Source of the DNA: Alteriqipengyuania flavescens
GTDB taxonomy: Bacteria > Pseudomonadota > Alphaproteobacteria > Sphingomonadales > Sphingomonadaceae
Direction of reading: 5' to 3'
Length of the DNA stretch: 64,000 nt
Assembly: GCF_030406725.1 (NCBI RefSeq)
Contig: NZ_CP129107.1
Location: 620,001-684,000, forward strand
Positions 9,013-17,676 of this stretch are shown in pieces (the first letter of the stretch is position 1; each line of letters starts with the position of its first letter). Position numbers and translations under genes: made by a program. The notes below the pieces were generated by a model that was not told where the DNA came from, made no database searches, and saw only the letters and a list, made by a program, of their open reading frames with translations.

Positions 9013-9909
9013 GTGCAGCGCATCGCCATCATCGGCCTCGGCCTGCTCGGCGGGTCGGTCGGCCTCGCGCTGGCGGAGCGGCGGCCCGACATCGTCACTT
9101 GCGGTTACGACCGCGATCCCGCCGTGCGCCGCCGCGCCGCGGAACGCGCGCTGGTCACTGCCGTGTGCGAGACGGCGGCGGAGGCTGTGGCCGGATGCGA
9201 CCTTGCCATCCTGTGCGTGCCGGTGGGCGCGATCGGCGCGGCGGCCCGCGATCTGGCGGATACGCTGCCGGCAGGCGCCATCGTCAGCGATGTCGGATCG
9301 TCCAAGCAATCGGTGGTGGAGGCGCTGGCCGAAGCGCTGCCTCATCACACCGTCATCCCCGCGCACCCGGTCGCCGGGACCGAGGAGAGCGGCCCGGATG
9401 CCGGCTTCGCCAGCCTGTTCCAGGATCGCTGGTGCATCCTGACCCCGCCCGCCGACGCGCCGCCCGAAGCGGTCGAGGCGCTGACCGGCCTGTGGCGCTC
9501 TTTGGGTGCCAAGGTGGAGGTGATGGACGCGCAGCACCACGACCTCGTGCTCGCGGTGACCAGCCATATCCCGCACCTTATCGCCTACACCATCGTCGGC
9601 ACCGCGTCCGACATGGAGGAGGTCACGCGCGGCGAGGTGATCAAGTATTCCGCCGGCGGCTTCCGCGATTTCACCCGCATCGCCGCGTCCGATCCGGTGA
9701 TGTGGCGCGACGTGTTCCTAAACAACCGCGACGCGGTGCTGGAGATGCTCGGCCGGTTTACCGAGGACCTCACCGCCATGCAGCGCGCGATCCGTTCGGG
9801 CGACGGGGAGGCGCTGCACGACCTCTTCAGCCGCACCCGCGCCATCCGCCGCTCGATCATCGAGCAGGGACAGGACGACGCCTCGCCCGACTTCGGGCGG
9901 GGGCATTGA
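9013..9909 (+). CDS. tyrA: prephenate/arogenate dehydrogenase
   Basis: This 298-aa NAD(P)-dependent enzyme carries out the oxidative decarboxylation that commits prephenate or arogenate to tyrosine. The N-terminal Rossmann motif IGLGLLGGSVGLAL starts at about residue 6. The prephenate-dehydrogenase signature AHPVAGTEESGPDAG and the catalytic His region AVTSHIPHLIAY are present. It starts with GTG 2 nt downstream of hisC. Nothing resembling an ACT regulatory domain follows, so feedback by tyrosine, if any, is not through an ACT module. A GC-rich inverted repeat follows the stop. Confidence 0.93.
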   Translation: MQRIAIIGLGLLGGSVGLALAERRPDIVTCGYDRDPAVRRRAAERALVTAVCETAAEAVAGCDLAILCVPVGAIGAAARDLADTLPAGAIVSDVGSSKQSVVEALAEALPHHTVIPAHPVAGTEESGPDAGFASLFQDRWCILTPPADAPPEAVEALTGLWRSLGAKVEVMDAQHHDLVLAVTSHIPHLIAYTIVGTASDMEEVTRGEVIKYSAGGFRDFTRIAASDPVMWRDVFLNNRDAVLEMLGRFTEDLTAMQRAIRSGDGEALHDLFSRTRAIRRSIIEQGQDDASPDFGRGH

Positions 9910-9918
9910 GGCTTTTTG

Positions 9919-10004
9919 CCCTTCCCCATGGGGAAGGGTCGGGATGGGGGTACCGGCAAGCCGACGTGGAGCACCCACCCCCGGCCCCTCCCTCAAGGGA
10001 GGGG
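9919..10004. repeat. intergenic GC-rich inverted-repeat element, copy 1
   Basis: Between the convergent tyrA and plsC genes lie two self-complementary hairpins. One is CCCTTCCCC-AT-GGGGAAGGG (9919-9938), the other CCCCTCCCT-CA-AGGGAGGGG (9985-10004). The sequence inside them is also roughly complementary (GGGATGGGGGT against ACCCACCCCCG), so the whole 86 nt can fold as a long cruciform. A second copy of the same design lies at 24041-24146, again between convergent genes. It may act as a two-way transcription terminator or belong to a REP/BIME-like family. Confidence 0.8.
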
Positions 10005-10009
10005 AGAAA

Positions 10010-10687
10010 TCAGTTCAGCGAATTGATCGCGGTCCGCACGCGCTCTTCGATCTCCTCGCGCTGGAGGCCGGGTTCGATCTGTTCGTGGAAGCGCACGGTG
10101 ATGGTGCCGGGGCGCTTCCAGAAGCGGTGGTAGAGCGGGCCTGAATCGACCGCGACCGGCACAACCGGCAGGCGCAGCAGCTTGTAAAGGCCGGCAAAGC
10201 CCGATTGCAGCGCGCGCTCCTCCCCGTGCGGCACCCGCGTGCCTTCGGGAAAGATGCACAGCGGTCGCCCCTCCGCGCTGTAGCCCTTGGCTTGCGAAAC
10301 CATCTGGCGCAGCATCGTGGCGCCCTGGTCGCGCTTCACCTCCACCGCGCCGTAGCCGCGCGATGCGGCGCGCCAGCCGGGGATGCGGAACAGCTCCGCC
10401 TTGGCGAAGGGCACCGGCTTGTCGAGCAGTACGGGCAGGTCGATCGCTTCGAAAAAGGATTCGTGGCGCAGGGCGTAAAGCACCGGGCGGGTTTCCTGCG
10501 GCCCTTCCACCACCACCCTGATGGCGAGGATGTTTTCGCACAGCCAACGGTGCCAGCGGCTCCACCGGTCGGGCCAGCGCTGCGTATGCTCCCGCCCCAA
10601 CGGAGAGGTCAGCGCGCCCATGGAGATGCACACGATACTGCCCAGCACGAACAGCAGGTAGAACACGATATTGCGCAGCGCGATCAC
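10010..10687 (-). CDS. plsC: 1-acyl-sn-glycerol-3-phosphate acyltransferase (lysophospholipid acyltransferase)
   Basis: This 225-aa membrane-associated acyltransferase acylates lysophosphatidate in phospholipid synthesis. An N-terminal hydrophobic segment (FYLLFVLGSIVCISMG) is followed by the acyltransferase block I RHESFFEAID, in which the usual HxxxxD is HESFFE with D two residues later, and block III IFPEGTRVPHGEE. The GTG start at 10687 overlaps the ydcF stop by 4 nt. A much longer open frame exists upstream, but it is Arg/His-rich and lies over ydcF. It is the last gene of the ftsE-ftsX-ydcF-plsC run. Confidence 0.9.
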   Translation of the reverse strand: MIALRNIVFYLLFVLGSIVCISMGALTSPLGREHTQRWPDRWSRWHRWLCENILAIRVVVEGPQETRPVLYALRHESFFEAIDLPVLLDKPVPFAKAELFRIPGWRAASRGYGAVEVKRDQGATMLRQMVSQAKGYSAEGRPLCIFPEGTRVPHGEERALQSGFAGLYKLLRLPVVPVAVDSGPLYHRFWKRPGTITVRFHEQIEPGLQREEIEERVRTAINSLN

Positions 10688-11214
10688 CTGAGGATGATCC
10701 CCCCGGCATAATCCGCCAGCAGCTTGTGGTATTCGAGGAAGAGGATGTAGAGCGACGGCTCCGACGCCACCGCATCCTCCACCATCGTGACCCCGCCGGG
10801 CAATTCGCGGCCGAGATCGAGATGCGCGCGGCGCATGTGCCAGTCGGTGGTGACGAGGCGGATGCTTTCCACGTCGTTGCTTTCCACCCACTTGGCCGCT
10901 TCGGCCGCGTTGCCGCGCGTGTCGACGGCGGCGTAGCCCAACGTCACGCAGCATTCCATGCGGGCGTCGGACACGCCGAATTCGGCGGCGAATTCCTCCG
11001 CCCTCACCTCGCGGTCGACCCCGGTCACGAACATGCGCTCGGCCCGGCCCTGCTCCAGCACTTCGAGCCCGCGCTGGATGCGCCCGCCGCCACCGGTGGG
11101 CACGACCACCGCGTCGGTGCGAACGTCGTCCACGGGCTGCGGCAGGGCGACGGCGAACCAGCCGAAACCCAGTGCCCAGACAAGCAGGAATGCAGCAATC
11201 AGCCGCCCGATCAT
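10684..11214 (-). CDS. YdcF family (DUF218) protein
   Basis: This 176-aa protein has one N-terminal membrane anchor (LIAAFLLVWALGFGWFAVAL) and a DUF218 domain with DAVVVPTGGGGRIQRGLE, a RGNAAEAAKW segment and TTDWHMRRA. DUF218 proteins are linked to envelope carbohydrate or vancomycin-resistance-like functions, but the reaction is not established. The ATG at 11214 overlaps the ftsX stop (ATGA). Its invariable place between ftsX and plsC here suggests an envelope role; that is inference. Confidence 0.9.
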   Translation of the reverse strand: MIGRLIAAFLLVWALGFGWFAVALPQPVDDVRTDAVVVPTGGGGRIQRGLEVLEQGRAERMFVTGVDREVRAEEFAAEFGVSDARMECCVTLGYAAVDTRGNAAEAAKWVESNDVESIRLVTTDWHMRRAHLDLGRELPGGVTMVEDAVASEPSLYILFLEYHKLLADYAGGIILR

Positions 11215-12158
11215 AACATCTTCCTCAGCGCCAGCAGGATCGTGACGCGCGCCGTCAATGCGGCGAGCGCGACGCCTACCAGCGGAATCGCGGCAATCAA
11301 CAGCCACTCGCCCAAACCGAGCGAACTTTCCGCAATCAGGCCCGAATTCAGCGTCGAGAATTGCGAGCCGAGGACCAGGATAGCGCCCATGCCGATGGCG
11401 AGGCCCACCGCGCCGCCCAGCATCGCATCATAGGCGATGGAGCGCTGGAAAACGCCGGCGATCTGGCGATCCGTCCCGCCCAGGAGGTGGACGATCTCCA
11501 CCGTGTCGCGCGATCCGCCCAGCGCGCTGCGCGCGGCCAGCCACACGGCGGCCACGGTCGCCAGCGACAGCAGCACGACGAGCCCGAGCGACAGCCATTG
11601 CAGCGAGGCGATGGCGCCGAACACCGGCTCCAGCCAGCTCGACTGCGTGTTGACCGTCGCCCCCGGCACCGCCGCCGAAAGGGCTTCCGACAGACGCTCC
11701 AGCCGCTCGGGCGAAGCCGCGCCGTCCAGCTGCGCGTCGATCAGCGCGGGGATCGGGATGGCCGCCTCTTCCGCCCCGCCGTCGCCGCCCATCTCGCCGA
11801 GCCAGGGTTCGAGCAGGGTCGCCAGCTCGTCCTGCGGCACGCGCTGCGCGGCGATCACGCCGGACTGGTTGCTGAGGAAGGAGACCGCCTGTTCCGCCTT
11901 GCGATCGCGCGCGGCGGGGTTGGCTTCCATCACCTGCACGGTCAGCCCGCCGTCGAGTTCCGCCCGCGCGCCGGAGGCGAGGCTGCTGAGCGACAGGCCG
12001 CCTGCCGCAGCGACACTGGTCAGCGCGATCATGATCGCCATCACCCACGGCATTGGTCCGGAAAGCCGCGCGTGCGGCACGATCTCCGCCGCCCGGTCCC
12101 CGCGGAAAGGGGACAGGCCGCGCAGCCGTGCGAAACGGCGGGCGGGAGGCGGCTTCAC
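11211..12158 (-). CDS. ftsX: cell division protein FtsX
   Basis: This 315-aa inner-membrane permease-like subunit of FtsEX couples cytosolic ATP hydrolysis to activation of periplasmic peptidoglycan hydrolases at the septum. One TM helix (near MPWVMAIMIALTSVAA) precedes a large extracytoplasmic loop of about 120 residues. Three C-terminal TM helices follow, with the conserved VEIVHLLGGTDRQIAGVFQ cytosolic segment. The start overlaps the ftsE stop by 4 nt. The N-terminal Arg-rich tail preceding TM1 is normal for the family in this group. Confidence 0.94.
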   Translation of the reverse strand: MKPPPARRFARLRGLSPFRGDRAAEIVPHARLSGPMPWVMAIMIALTSVAAAGGLSLSSLASGARAELDGGLTVQVMEANPAARDRKAEQAVSFLSNQSGVIAAQRVPQDELATLLEPWLGEMGGDGGAEEAAIPIPALIDAQLDGAASPERLERLSEALSAAVPGATVNTQSSWLEPVFGAIASLQWLSLGLVVLLSLATVAAVWLAARSALGGSRDTVEIVHLLGGTDRQIAGVFQRSIAYDAMLGGAVGLAIGMGAILVLGSQFSTLNSGLIAESSLGLGEWLLIAAIPLVGVALAALTARVTILLALRKML

Positions 12159-12895
12159 CGGCGGCCCCCGCGCATGGTGCCTTCGGACTGGCGCGGCGGA
12201 TAACGCAGCGCGCCCGTGGGATCGGACAGGCGCCCCTTATCCAACCGCATGATCAGCGACTGCGGCACTTTCTTGAGCAGGTGGACATCGTGGGTGGCCA
12301 CCACCACCGTGGTGCCGAGGCGATTGAGCGCTTCGAACAGGCGCAGCAGTTTCAGCGCCATGTCGGGATCGACGTTGCCGGTCGGTTCGTCCGCCACCAG
12401 CAGTTCGGGCCGGGCGATCACCGCGCGGGCGATAGCGACGCGTTGCTGCTCCCCGCCCGAAAGCGTTTCCGGCCGCGCATCCATCCGTTCGGCCAGCCCG
12501 ACCCAGTCGAGCATGTCGGCCACCGGCTTGCGGATGTCGGCCTCCGGCACGCCCGCCACGCGCAGCGGCAGGGCGACATTGTCGAAGGCGGACAGGTGGC
12601 TCACCAGCCGGAAATCCTGGAACACGGTGCCGATCCGGCGGCGGAAGGCAGGCAGGCGGCCGCGCGCCAGCGTGATCACATCGGTGCCGAACATGCGGAT
12701 CGCCCCGCGCGACGGGCGCTGGGCGAGGTAAAGCAGCTTCAACAGGCTCGTCTTGCCCGCCCCGCTCTGCCCGGTGAGGAAATAGAAGCTGCCCGGGAAT
12801 AGCGAGAAGGAGACATCGCTCAACACCTCGCGATCGGTGCCGTAACGCAGCCCGACATTGTCGAACTGGATGATATCGTCACGCAGGTCGTTCAC
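12155..12895 (-). CDS. ftsE: cell division ATP-binding protein FtsE
   Basis: This 246-aa ABC ATPase is the partner of FtsX. It shows Walker [11 protein letters not shown]-loop TVFQDFRL, signature [14 protein letters not shown], Walker [13 protein letters not shown] and the switch His in [10 protein letters not shown] place the start at GTG 12895 ([11 protein letters not shown]), because FtsE normally begins only a few residues before the first beta-strand. The open frame does continue about 41 codons upstream and no strong ribosome site separates the choices. Divergent from the zinc-ribbon gene at 13063. Confidence 0.93.
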   Translation of the reverse strand: MNDLRDDIIQFDNVGLRYGTDREVLSDVSFSLFPGSFYFLTGQSGAGKTSLLKLLYLAQRPSRGAIRMFGTDVITLARGRLPAFRRRIGTVFQDFRLVSHLSAFDNVALPLRVAGVPEADIRKPVADMLDWVGLAERMDARPETLSGGEQQRVAIARAVIARPELLVADEPTGNVDPDMALKLLRLFEALNRLGTTVVVATHDVHLLKKVPQSLIMRLDKGRLSDPTGALRYPPRQSEGTMRGGRR

Positions 12896-13062
12896 GATAT
12901 CGCGCCAGTCGGGGCGCAGGAGGGCAGGTTTCGGGGGCAGGAGAGCATGGGCAAAACGGCCTATAGCGGCGTGCCGGTGTGGAAAAAAGCCAATCCCGCC
13001 GCATGGGGCGGTTTTCACTACCTTGCCCGCTTCGTCGCAATCGTGCTTAACGCCATGCCAAG

Positions 13063-13983
13063 ATGATCATTTCCTGCCCTGCCTGCGCCACGCGCTATGT
13101 CGTGCCCGACAAGGCGATCGGCCCCGAAGGGCGAACCGTACGCTGTGCGCAGTGCCGCACGAGCTGGTTCCAGGATCCGTCCGAAGACGCGCTGGCAAGC
13201 CAGAGCAGGCCGGAAGCGAAGGCCGCGCCGACAGGGACAGCTCCGGCTCCCGCTTCTGCGCCTGCGGCTACGACACGAGGCGAAGCGGCCATCCCCGCGC
13301 CGACGCCCACGCCGCCGCCCGGCCCCTCGATCGCCGTGCGGCGGAGCGAGGAAGCGGCAGCCGCGCCCGCCTCTTCGCCTCCACCTCCCCCGCCCCCTAC
13401 CCCGCCTCCGGCGCGCGAGGAACCGGTCGCTCAGGCCGAAAGCGACGATCCGCCGCCCGTCCCACCCGCACCACAGGCGGCACCGGTGCGCGAGTTCATC
13501 CACGAACCGGACGACGACCGTTCGCAATTCGACCACGAGCCCCCCTTCCGCCCGCGCCGCAACAAGCTCAAGCTGCTCACCTGGGCGGCCGCGATATTCG
13601 CCATTTCCGCCATCGGCCTGATTGCCGCGGCGAACTACTGGGGCCTGCCCGACTGGGTGCCGATCGAGCGGCCTACCTTCGCCCAGCCGCAGCCGGACCT
13701 GCTGCTGGAATTCCCGCAGGACCGGCAGGACCAGCGCAAGCTGCCCAACGGCACGCAGTATTTCGGCGTCAGCGGCAGCGTGACGAACGTCGGCGAAACG
13801 ACGCAGCGCCTCCCCGAAATCCTGATCGTGATGCGCGATGCGCGCCAGAAGATCGTCTACAGCAAGGTCATCAACGCGGGGCAGCGCACCATCGCGCCGG
13901 GGGAAAGCGTCAGCATCAACCAGGCGGTGACCGACGTGCCCCGCACCGCCCGCTCTGCCGAGATCGGCTGGTCGCCCGCCTGA
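13063..13983 (+). CDS. MJ0042-type zinc-ribbon protein with proline-rich linker and single TM helix
   Basis: The 306-aa product opens with a CxxC...CxxC zinc ribbon (ISCPACATRYVVP ... VRCAQCRTSWF), the MJ0042 finger seen in many alphaproteobacterial membrane-tethered proteins. A long disordered Pro/Ala/Glu-rich linker covers about residues 50-160. A single TM helix follows (AIFAISAIGLIAAANYW), then a roughly 120-residue extracytoplasmic beta-rich domain resembling DUF3426. Function unknown; it is consistently linked to ftsEX in related genomes as far as I recall, which would suggest an envelope role. Divergent from ftsE. Confidence 0.85.
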   Translation: MIISCPACATRYVVPDKAIGPEGRTVRCAQCRTSWFQDPSEDALASQSRPEAKAAPTGTAPAPASAPAATTRGEAAIPAPTPTPPPGPSIAVRRSEEAAAAPASSPPPPPPPTPPPAREEPVAQAESDDPPPVPPAPQAAPVREFIHEPDDDRSQFDHEPPFRPRRNKLKLLTWAAAIFAISAIGLIAAANYWGLPDWVPIERPTFAQPQPDLLLEFPQDRQDQRKLPNGTQYFGVSGSVTNVGETTQRLPEILIVMRDARQKIVYSKVINAGQRTIAPGESVSINQAVTDVPRTARSAEIGWSPA

Positions 13984-14102
13984 CCCTGGCCTAACTTTGG
14001 CCTGAGCCCGCCCTGGCCCCGGCCCCATCCCCTGGCCGGCGCGGGACGAAAGCCGCTTGCAGCCCTCTCACCTGCTTGCTAAGGGCGCGCTCCTACCTCC
14101 GG

Positions 14103-14127
14103 GGGCCGCCGCAGACGCGGCCCTTTT
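14103..14127 (+). terminator. rho-independent terminator upstream of tRNA-Leu
   Basis: GGGCCGC (14103-14109) pairs with GCGGCCC (14117-14123) around a 7-nt loop and is followed by TTTT. It lies 120 nt after the zinc-ribbon gene and 10 nt before the tRNA, so it would separate the two transcription units on the plus strand. Confidence 0.7.
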
Positions 14128-14136
14128 CGATTGAGT

Positions 14137-14223
14137 GCGGTCGTGGCGGAACTGGTAGACGCGCAACGTTGAGGTCGTTGTGGCCGAAAGGCCGTGGAAG
14201 TTCGAGTCTTCTCGACCGCACCA
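14137..14223 (+). tRNA. tRNA-Leu(GAG)
   Basis: This 87-nt class II tRNA has acceptor GCGGTCG pairing with CGACCGC, discriminator A and an encoded CCA at 14221-14223. The anticodon stem CAACG/CGTTG encloses loop TTGAGGT, giving anticodon GAG (codons CUC/CUU). A long variable arm (TGGCCGAAAGGCC region) and the T-arm with TTCGAGT are present. No integrase or attachment-site duplication is seen beside it. Confidence 0.97.
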
Positions 14224-14294
14224 AATCCTTGTCCGAGACAAGCCCTGTCGCCGCGAGCCGACTTCGACGCGCGAATGCGACGGCGGAGCAAACT

Positions 14295-14593
14295 TTGATT
14301 GATGGCAGACCGACCAACCTGGGAGCATGGCCTGCCTATCTCCTTGCGGTTATCGCGGCGCTTGCATGGCTATGTTTTCCCAGACCTCAAGGGCGGCTTG
14401 TCGCACTCGGCAGTCTCGGGATCCTTCTCGCCCTGCCAACCTTGATGCCATTCTGGGACCTATACATCGAGGCTCGCTGTCCGACAACATCGCCCTGTTC
14501 GACGAGAAGGTGGACCAGCAGCGGGTGATGGCCGCCGCCCACGCGGCCAGCATCCACGCCGATATTGCGGCAATGCCGATGCAGTACGGGTGA
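14295..14593 (+). pseudogene. frameshifted small membrane protein gene (unrecognised)
   Basis: The 373 nt between tRNA-Leu and kbl hold what looks like one small gene in two frames. The first part could start at TTG 14295, with GGAG about 7 nt upstream, and encodes two hydrophobic segments (PAYLLAVIAALAWL and ALGSLGILLALP). Its frame becomes poor after about 14475 and stops at 14528. From there a different frame (a -1 shift) has strongly coding, GC3-rich codons to a stop at 14593 (ALFDEKVDQQRVMAAAHAA). This could be a sequencing error, a decayed gene, or less likely a real frameshift. The family is unknown. Confidence 0.4.
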
Positions 14594-14596
14594 GTC

Positions 14597-15781
14597 CTAG
14601 ATACCCATTTCCGCCTTGATCGCGGCGAATGCATCCAGCGCGTGGTCGAGGTCGTCGGTCGACAGCCCGCTCGACATCTGGGTGCGGATGCGGGCCTTGC
14701 CGTGGGGCACCACGGGATAGCTGAACGCGGTGACGTACACGCCCTTGCCGAGCGCCTTTTGCGCGAATTCGGCGGCGATTTTCGCATCGTAGAGCATGAT
14801 CGGGATGATCGGGTGTTCGCCGGGCAGAGATTCCAGTCCGATCCGCTCCAGCCCGGCGCGGAAATGCGCGGCATTGGCGAACAGCCGTTCGCGCGCCGCG
14901 CCGTCTTCCGCGATGTCCAGCGCCTTCAGCGCGCCGCTGACCACGGCGGGCGCGACGGAGTTGGAAAAGAGATAGGGGCGCGAACGCTGGCGCAGCAGCG
15001 CGACCACTTCCTTCTTCGCGGACGTATAACCGCCGCTCGCCCCGCCCAGCGCCTTGCCCAGCGTGCCGGTGGTGATGTCCACCCGGTCCATGCAGCCGCG
15101 GAATTCGTGCGTGCCGCGCCCGGTCGCGCCGAGAAAGCCCGTGGCGTGGCAATCGTCGAAATGCACGATTGCGCCGTATTTCTCGGCCAGGTCGCAGATC
15201 TCGTCGAGCCGGGCGATGTAGCCGTCCATCGAGAACACGCCGTCGGTGGTGATCATCTTGAAGCGCGCACCGGCGGCGTCGGCGGCCTTCAGCTGTGCTT
15301 CCAGGTCCGCCATGTCGTTGTTCTTGTAACGATAGCGCTGCGCCTTGCAGAGCCGCACGCCGTCGATGATGCTGGCGTGGTTGAGCTCGTCGGAAATGAT
15401 CGCGTCTTCGGCGCCCAGCAGCACTTCGAACAGGCCGCCGTTGGCATCGAAGCAGGACGGGTAGAGGATCGTATCCTCGAAACCGAGGAACCGGCTGAGG
15501 CGCGCTTCGGCTTCCTTGTGCAGGTCTTGCGTGCCGCAGATGAAGCGCACCGACGCCATGCCGTAGCCATGCGTGTCGAGCCCTTCGCGTGCCGCATCGC
15601 GCAGCCGCTCGTCGCCCGCCAGACCGAGGTAGTCGTTGGCGCACAGGTTGATGACGCGGCGCTCGCCCAGCGCGACCTGCGGCCCTTGCGCAGAGGTGAT
15701 CTCCCGCTCGTGCTTGGTCAGGCCCGCTTCCTCGATATCCTTAAGTTCGCTGGCGAGGTGGTCGTAGAATGTCGCGTCCAT
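14597..15781 (-). CDS. kbl: glycine C-acetyltransferase (2-amino-3-ketobutyrate CoA ligase)
   Basis: This 394-aa PLP enzyme of the alpha-oxoamine synthase family cleaves 2-amino-3-ketobutyrate with CoA to glycine and acetyl-CoA, the second step of threonine catabolism. Features are [11 protein letters not shown], the [14 protein letters not shown] block, the [11 protein letters not shown] Asp that contacts PLP, and the lysine region [14 protein letters not shown]. The ATG at 15781 overlaps the tdh stop by 1 nt; the longer upstream reading lies over tdh. Length is normal. Confidence 0.96.
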   Translation of the reverse strand: MDATFYDHLASELKDIEEAGLTKHEREITSAQGPQVALGERRVINLCANDYLGLAGDERLRDAAREGLDTHGYGMASVRFICGTQDLHKEAEARLSRFLGFEDTILYPSCFDANGGLFEVLLGAEDAIISDELNHASIIDGVRLCKAQRYRYKNNDMADLEAQLKAADAAGARFKMITTDGVFSMDGYIARLDEICDLAEKYGAIVHFDDCHATGFLGATGRGTHEFRGCMDRVDITTGTLGKALGGASGGYTSAKKEVVALLRQRSRPYLFSNSVAPAVVSGALKALDIAEDGAARERLFANAAHFRAGLERIGLESLPGEHPIIPIMLYDAKIAAEFAQKALGKGVYVTAFSYPVVPHGKARIRTQMSSGLSTDDLDHALDAFAAIKAEMGI

Positions 15782-16812
15782 CAGATGTCCTCCCAGTTCA
15801 GCACGACCTTGGTGGCCGACCCGTCGAGCATGGCGGCAAAGCCCTTCTCGAACTCGGTTGCCGGCAGGCGGTGGGTGATGATCGGCGTCAGGTCCAGCCC
15901 GCTCTCGATGAAGACCGACATCTTGTACCAGGTCTCGAAAATCTCGCGGCCGTAGACGCCTTTCAGCGTCAGCATGTTGAAGATGACCTTGTGCCAGTCG
16001 ATCCGCACGTCGCCTGCGGGCAGGCCGAGGATGGCAATCTTGCCGCCGTGGCACATGTTGTCGACCATGGAGGCAAAGCCCGCCTCGCTGCCCGACATTT
16101 CCAGCCCGACGTCGAAGCCTTCGGTCATGCCGAGGTCCTTCTGCACGTCCGCCAGCGATTCTTCGGCCACGTTCACCGTGCGCGTCGCGCCCATCGTCTT
16201 GGCCAATTCCAGCCGTTCGGGGTTGAGGTCGCTGACCACGATATGCCGCGCGCCGGCATGCTTGCAGACTGCCGCCGCCATCAGCCCGATGGGCCCCGCG
16301 CCCACGATCAGCACATCCTCGCCCAGAATGTCGAACTGCAGCGCGGTGTGGACCGCATTGCCGAACGGATCGAACAGCGATGCGACGTCGAGGTCGATGC
16401 CTGGATTATGCAGCCACAGGTTCGCGGCGGGCAGGCTGAGATATTCGGCAAAGGCGCCCTGCCGGTTGACGCCGATCCCCTGCGCGTTGGCGCACATGTG
16501 GCGGCGCCCGGCCATGCAGTTGCGGCAATGGCCGCACACGACATGGCCTTCCCCGCTGACGATCTGGCCGACCGAATAATCCTTCACGTTGCTGCCGATC
16601 TCGGCAATCTCGCCGACGAATTCGTGGCCCACCACCATCGGCACGGGAATGGTCGCCTGCGCCCATTCGTCCCATTTCCAGATGTGCATGTCGGTGCCGC
16701 AGATGGCAGTGCGCTTCACCTTCACCAGCACGTCGTTGATGCCGACTTCGGGCTTGGGCACGTCCTCCATCCACAGGCCGGGTTCTGCGCGGGATTTGAC
16801 GAGGGCTTTCAT
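15781..16812 (-). CDS. tdh: L-threonine 3-dehydrogenase
   Basis: This 343-aa zinc-dependent medium-chain dehydrogenase oxidises L-threonine to 2-amino-3-ketobutyrate, the substrate of the following kbl product. Zinc ligands are in [10 protein letters not shown] and GHEFVGE, with structural Cys in [15 protein letters not shown], and the Rossmann motif [12 protein letters not shown] follows. The tdh-kbl pair is the canonical threonine-degradation operon. A palindrome resembling a LacI-family operator lies 15 nt upstream of its start. Confidence 0.97.
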   Translation of the reverse strand: MKALVKSRAEPGLWMEDVPKPEVGINDVLVKVKRTAICGTDMHIWKWDEWAQATIPVPMVVGHEFVGEIAEIGSNVKDYSVGQIVSGEGHVVCGHCRNCMAGRRHMCANAQGIGVNRQGAFAEYLSLPAANLWLHNPGIDLDVASLFDPFGNAVHTALQFDILGEDVLIVGAGPIGLMAAAVCKHAGARHIVVSDLNPERLELAKTMGATRTVNVAEESLADVQKDLGMTEGFDVGLEMSGSEAGFASMVDNMCHGGKIAILGLPAGDVRIDWHKVIFNMLTLKGVYGREIFETWYKMSVFIESGLDLTPIITHRLPATEFEKGFAAMLDGSATKVVLNWEDI

Positions 16813-16826
16813 GGTGCGGCGGATCC

Positions 16827-16841
16827 TTGAACCGGTTTCAA
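16827..16841. promoter_or_regulatory. candidate LacI-type operator upstream of tdh-kbl
   Basis: TTGAACCGGTTTCAA is a near-perfect palindrome centred on CCGG, 15 nt upstream of the tdh start on the minus strand. Its shape (TTGAAnCCGGnTTCAA-like) resembles LacI/GalR-family operators. No regulator gene is in the window, so the factor is unknown. Confidence 0.45.
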
Positions 16842-16984
16842 ATGCAACTTGTGGGCGCGCATATCGTGCCCGCAGGCCCGCGTCGAGTGCGGGCGTCGAG
16901 CGGGGCCATTCGCTGCGGCAGGGCGATTGCGCGCCGCGCGGCCAGCCCCTATCGCTGGGCGGCCAGCACAGGAGGAGCCGCGCC

Positions 16985-17233
16985 GTGAAGCCCTTTACCG
17001 CCCATCCGCAAACCGTCAGTGAAACCTATCTCCAGCATTTGCGCGTCGCGGCGAGTTTCGGCCTGCCGATGATCGCGGGCGGCATCGCCTGCCTCGTCCA
17101 CGGGGTGTTCCCCTTCCTGTTCGAGCGGACGGGTAGCGAGACGATCCGCTCCCTGCACGAGCGGATGGTGGCCAATCGCCACCACAAGGCCGACGCGGGC
17201 GAGCCGTGCCACGAACTCGACTGGTGCATCTGA
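16985..17233 (+). CDS. DUF6356 family small membrane protein
   Basis: This 82-aa protein begins at GTG 16985, after a strong AGGAGG-like site (GGAGGAG about 8 nt upstream). It has the [18 protein letters not shown]-terminus and one hydrophobic hairpin ([21 protein letters not shown]) followed by a helix with [14 protein letters not shown] recognise this as the sphingomonad DUF6356 family; no function is known. The thioesterase ATG follows 1 nt after its stop codon, so the two are translationally linked. Confidence 0.85.
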   Translation: MKPFTAHPQTVSETYLQHLRVAASFGLPMIAGGIACLVHGVFPFLFERTGSETIRSLHERMVANRHHKADAGEPCHELDWCI

Positions 17234-17234
17234 G

Positions 17235-17672
17235 ATGGGGGATACGATCTGGTTCGCCGCGCCCGACCTTGCCGCGATGACCGCGTCCGGCGGGGCCGTG
17301 ATGCCCGGCCTGCTCGGCATCGAATTCTGCGATTACGGGGACGACTGGCTGGCCGCGCGCATGCCGGTGGGGCCGGATGTCCACCAGCCCTTCGGCCGGC
17401 TCCACGGCGGGGCCTCGGTGGTGCTGGGCGAAACGGTCGCCTCGGTCGGCGCGGCATGGACGCTCGACCCGGCGAGCCACGCAGCCGTGGGCATGGAGAT
17501 CAACGCCAACCACGTCCGCCCGGTAAAGGACGGCTTCGTCACCTGCATCGCCCGGCGCGAAACCGCCGGCCGCACCAGCCAGGTCTGGACCTGGCGCGTC
17601 ACCGACGAGGAGGACCGCCCGGTCTGCATCGGCCGCATCACCATTGCGGTGATCGATAACGCGCGGAAATAG
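17235..17672 (+). CDS. PaaI family hotdog-fold thioesterase
   Basis: This 145-aa acyl-CoA thioesterase of the hotdog superfamily has the signature HQPFGRLHGGASVVLGETVAS, containing the HGG core of PaaI-type enzymes. The typical AVGMEINANHVRPVKDGFV strand pair follows. It probably hydrolyses an aryl- or acyl-CoA; the substrate is not evident. It starts 1 nt after the DUF6356 gene and is followed 4 nt later by an alpha/beta hydrolase. Confidence 0.92.
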   Translation: MGDTIWFAAPDLAAMTASGGAVMPGLLGIEFCDYGDDWLAARMPVGPDVHQPFGRLHGGASVVLGETVASVGAAWTLDPASHAAVGMEINANHVRPVKDGFVTCIARRETAGRTSQVWTWRVTDEEDRPVCIGRITIAVIDNARK

Positions 17673-17676
17673 CGTC

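Noticed and set aside
13984-14100. A CTTGCTAAG stretch resembling a tRNA-Ser(GCT) anticodon loop
   Set aside because: No matching acceptor or T-arm surrounds it, so it does not fold into a tRNA; at most a remnant.
14130-14600. tRNA-Leu and tRNA-Gly flanks examined as integration sites
   Set aside because: No integrase, no duplicated tRNA 3' end and no run of foreign genes next to either tRNA.
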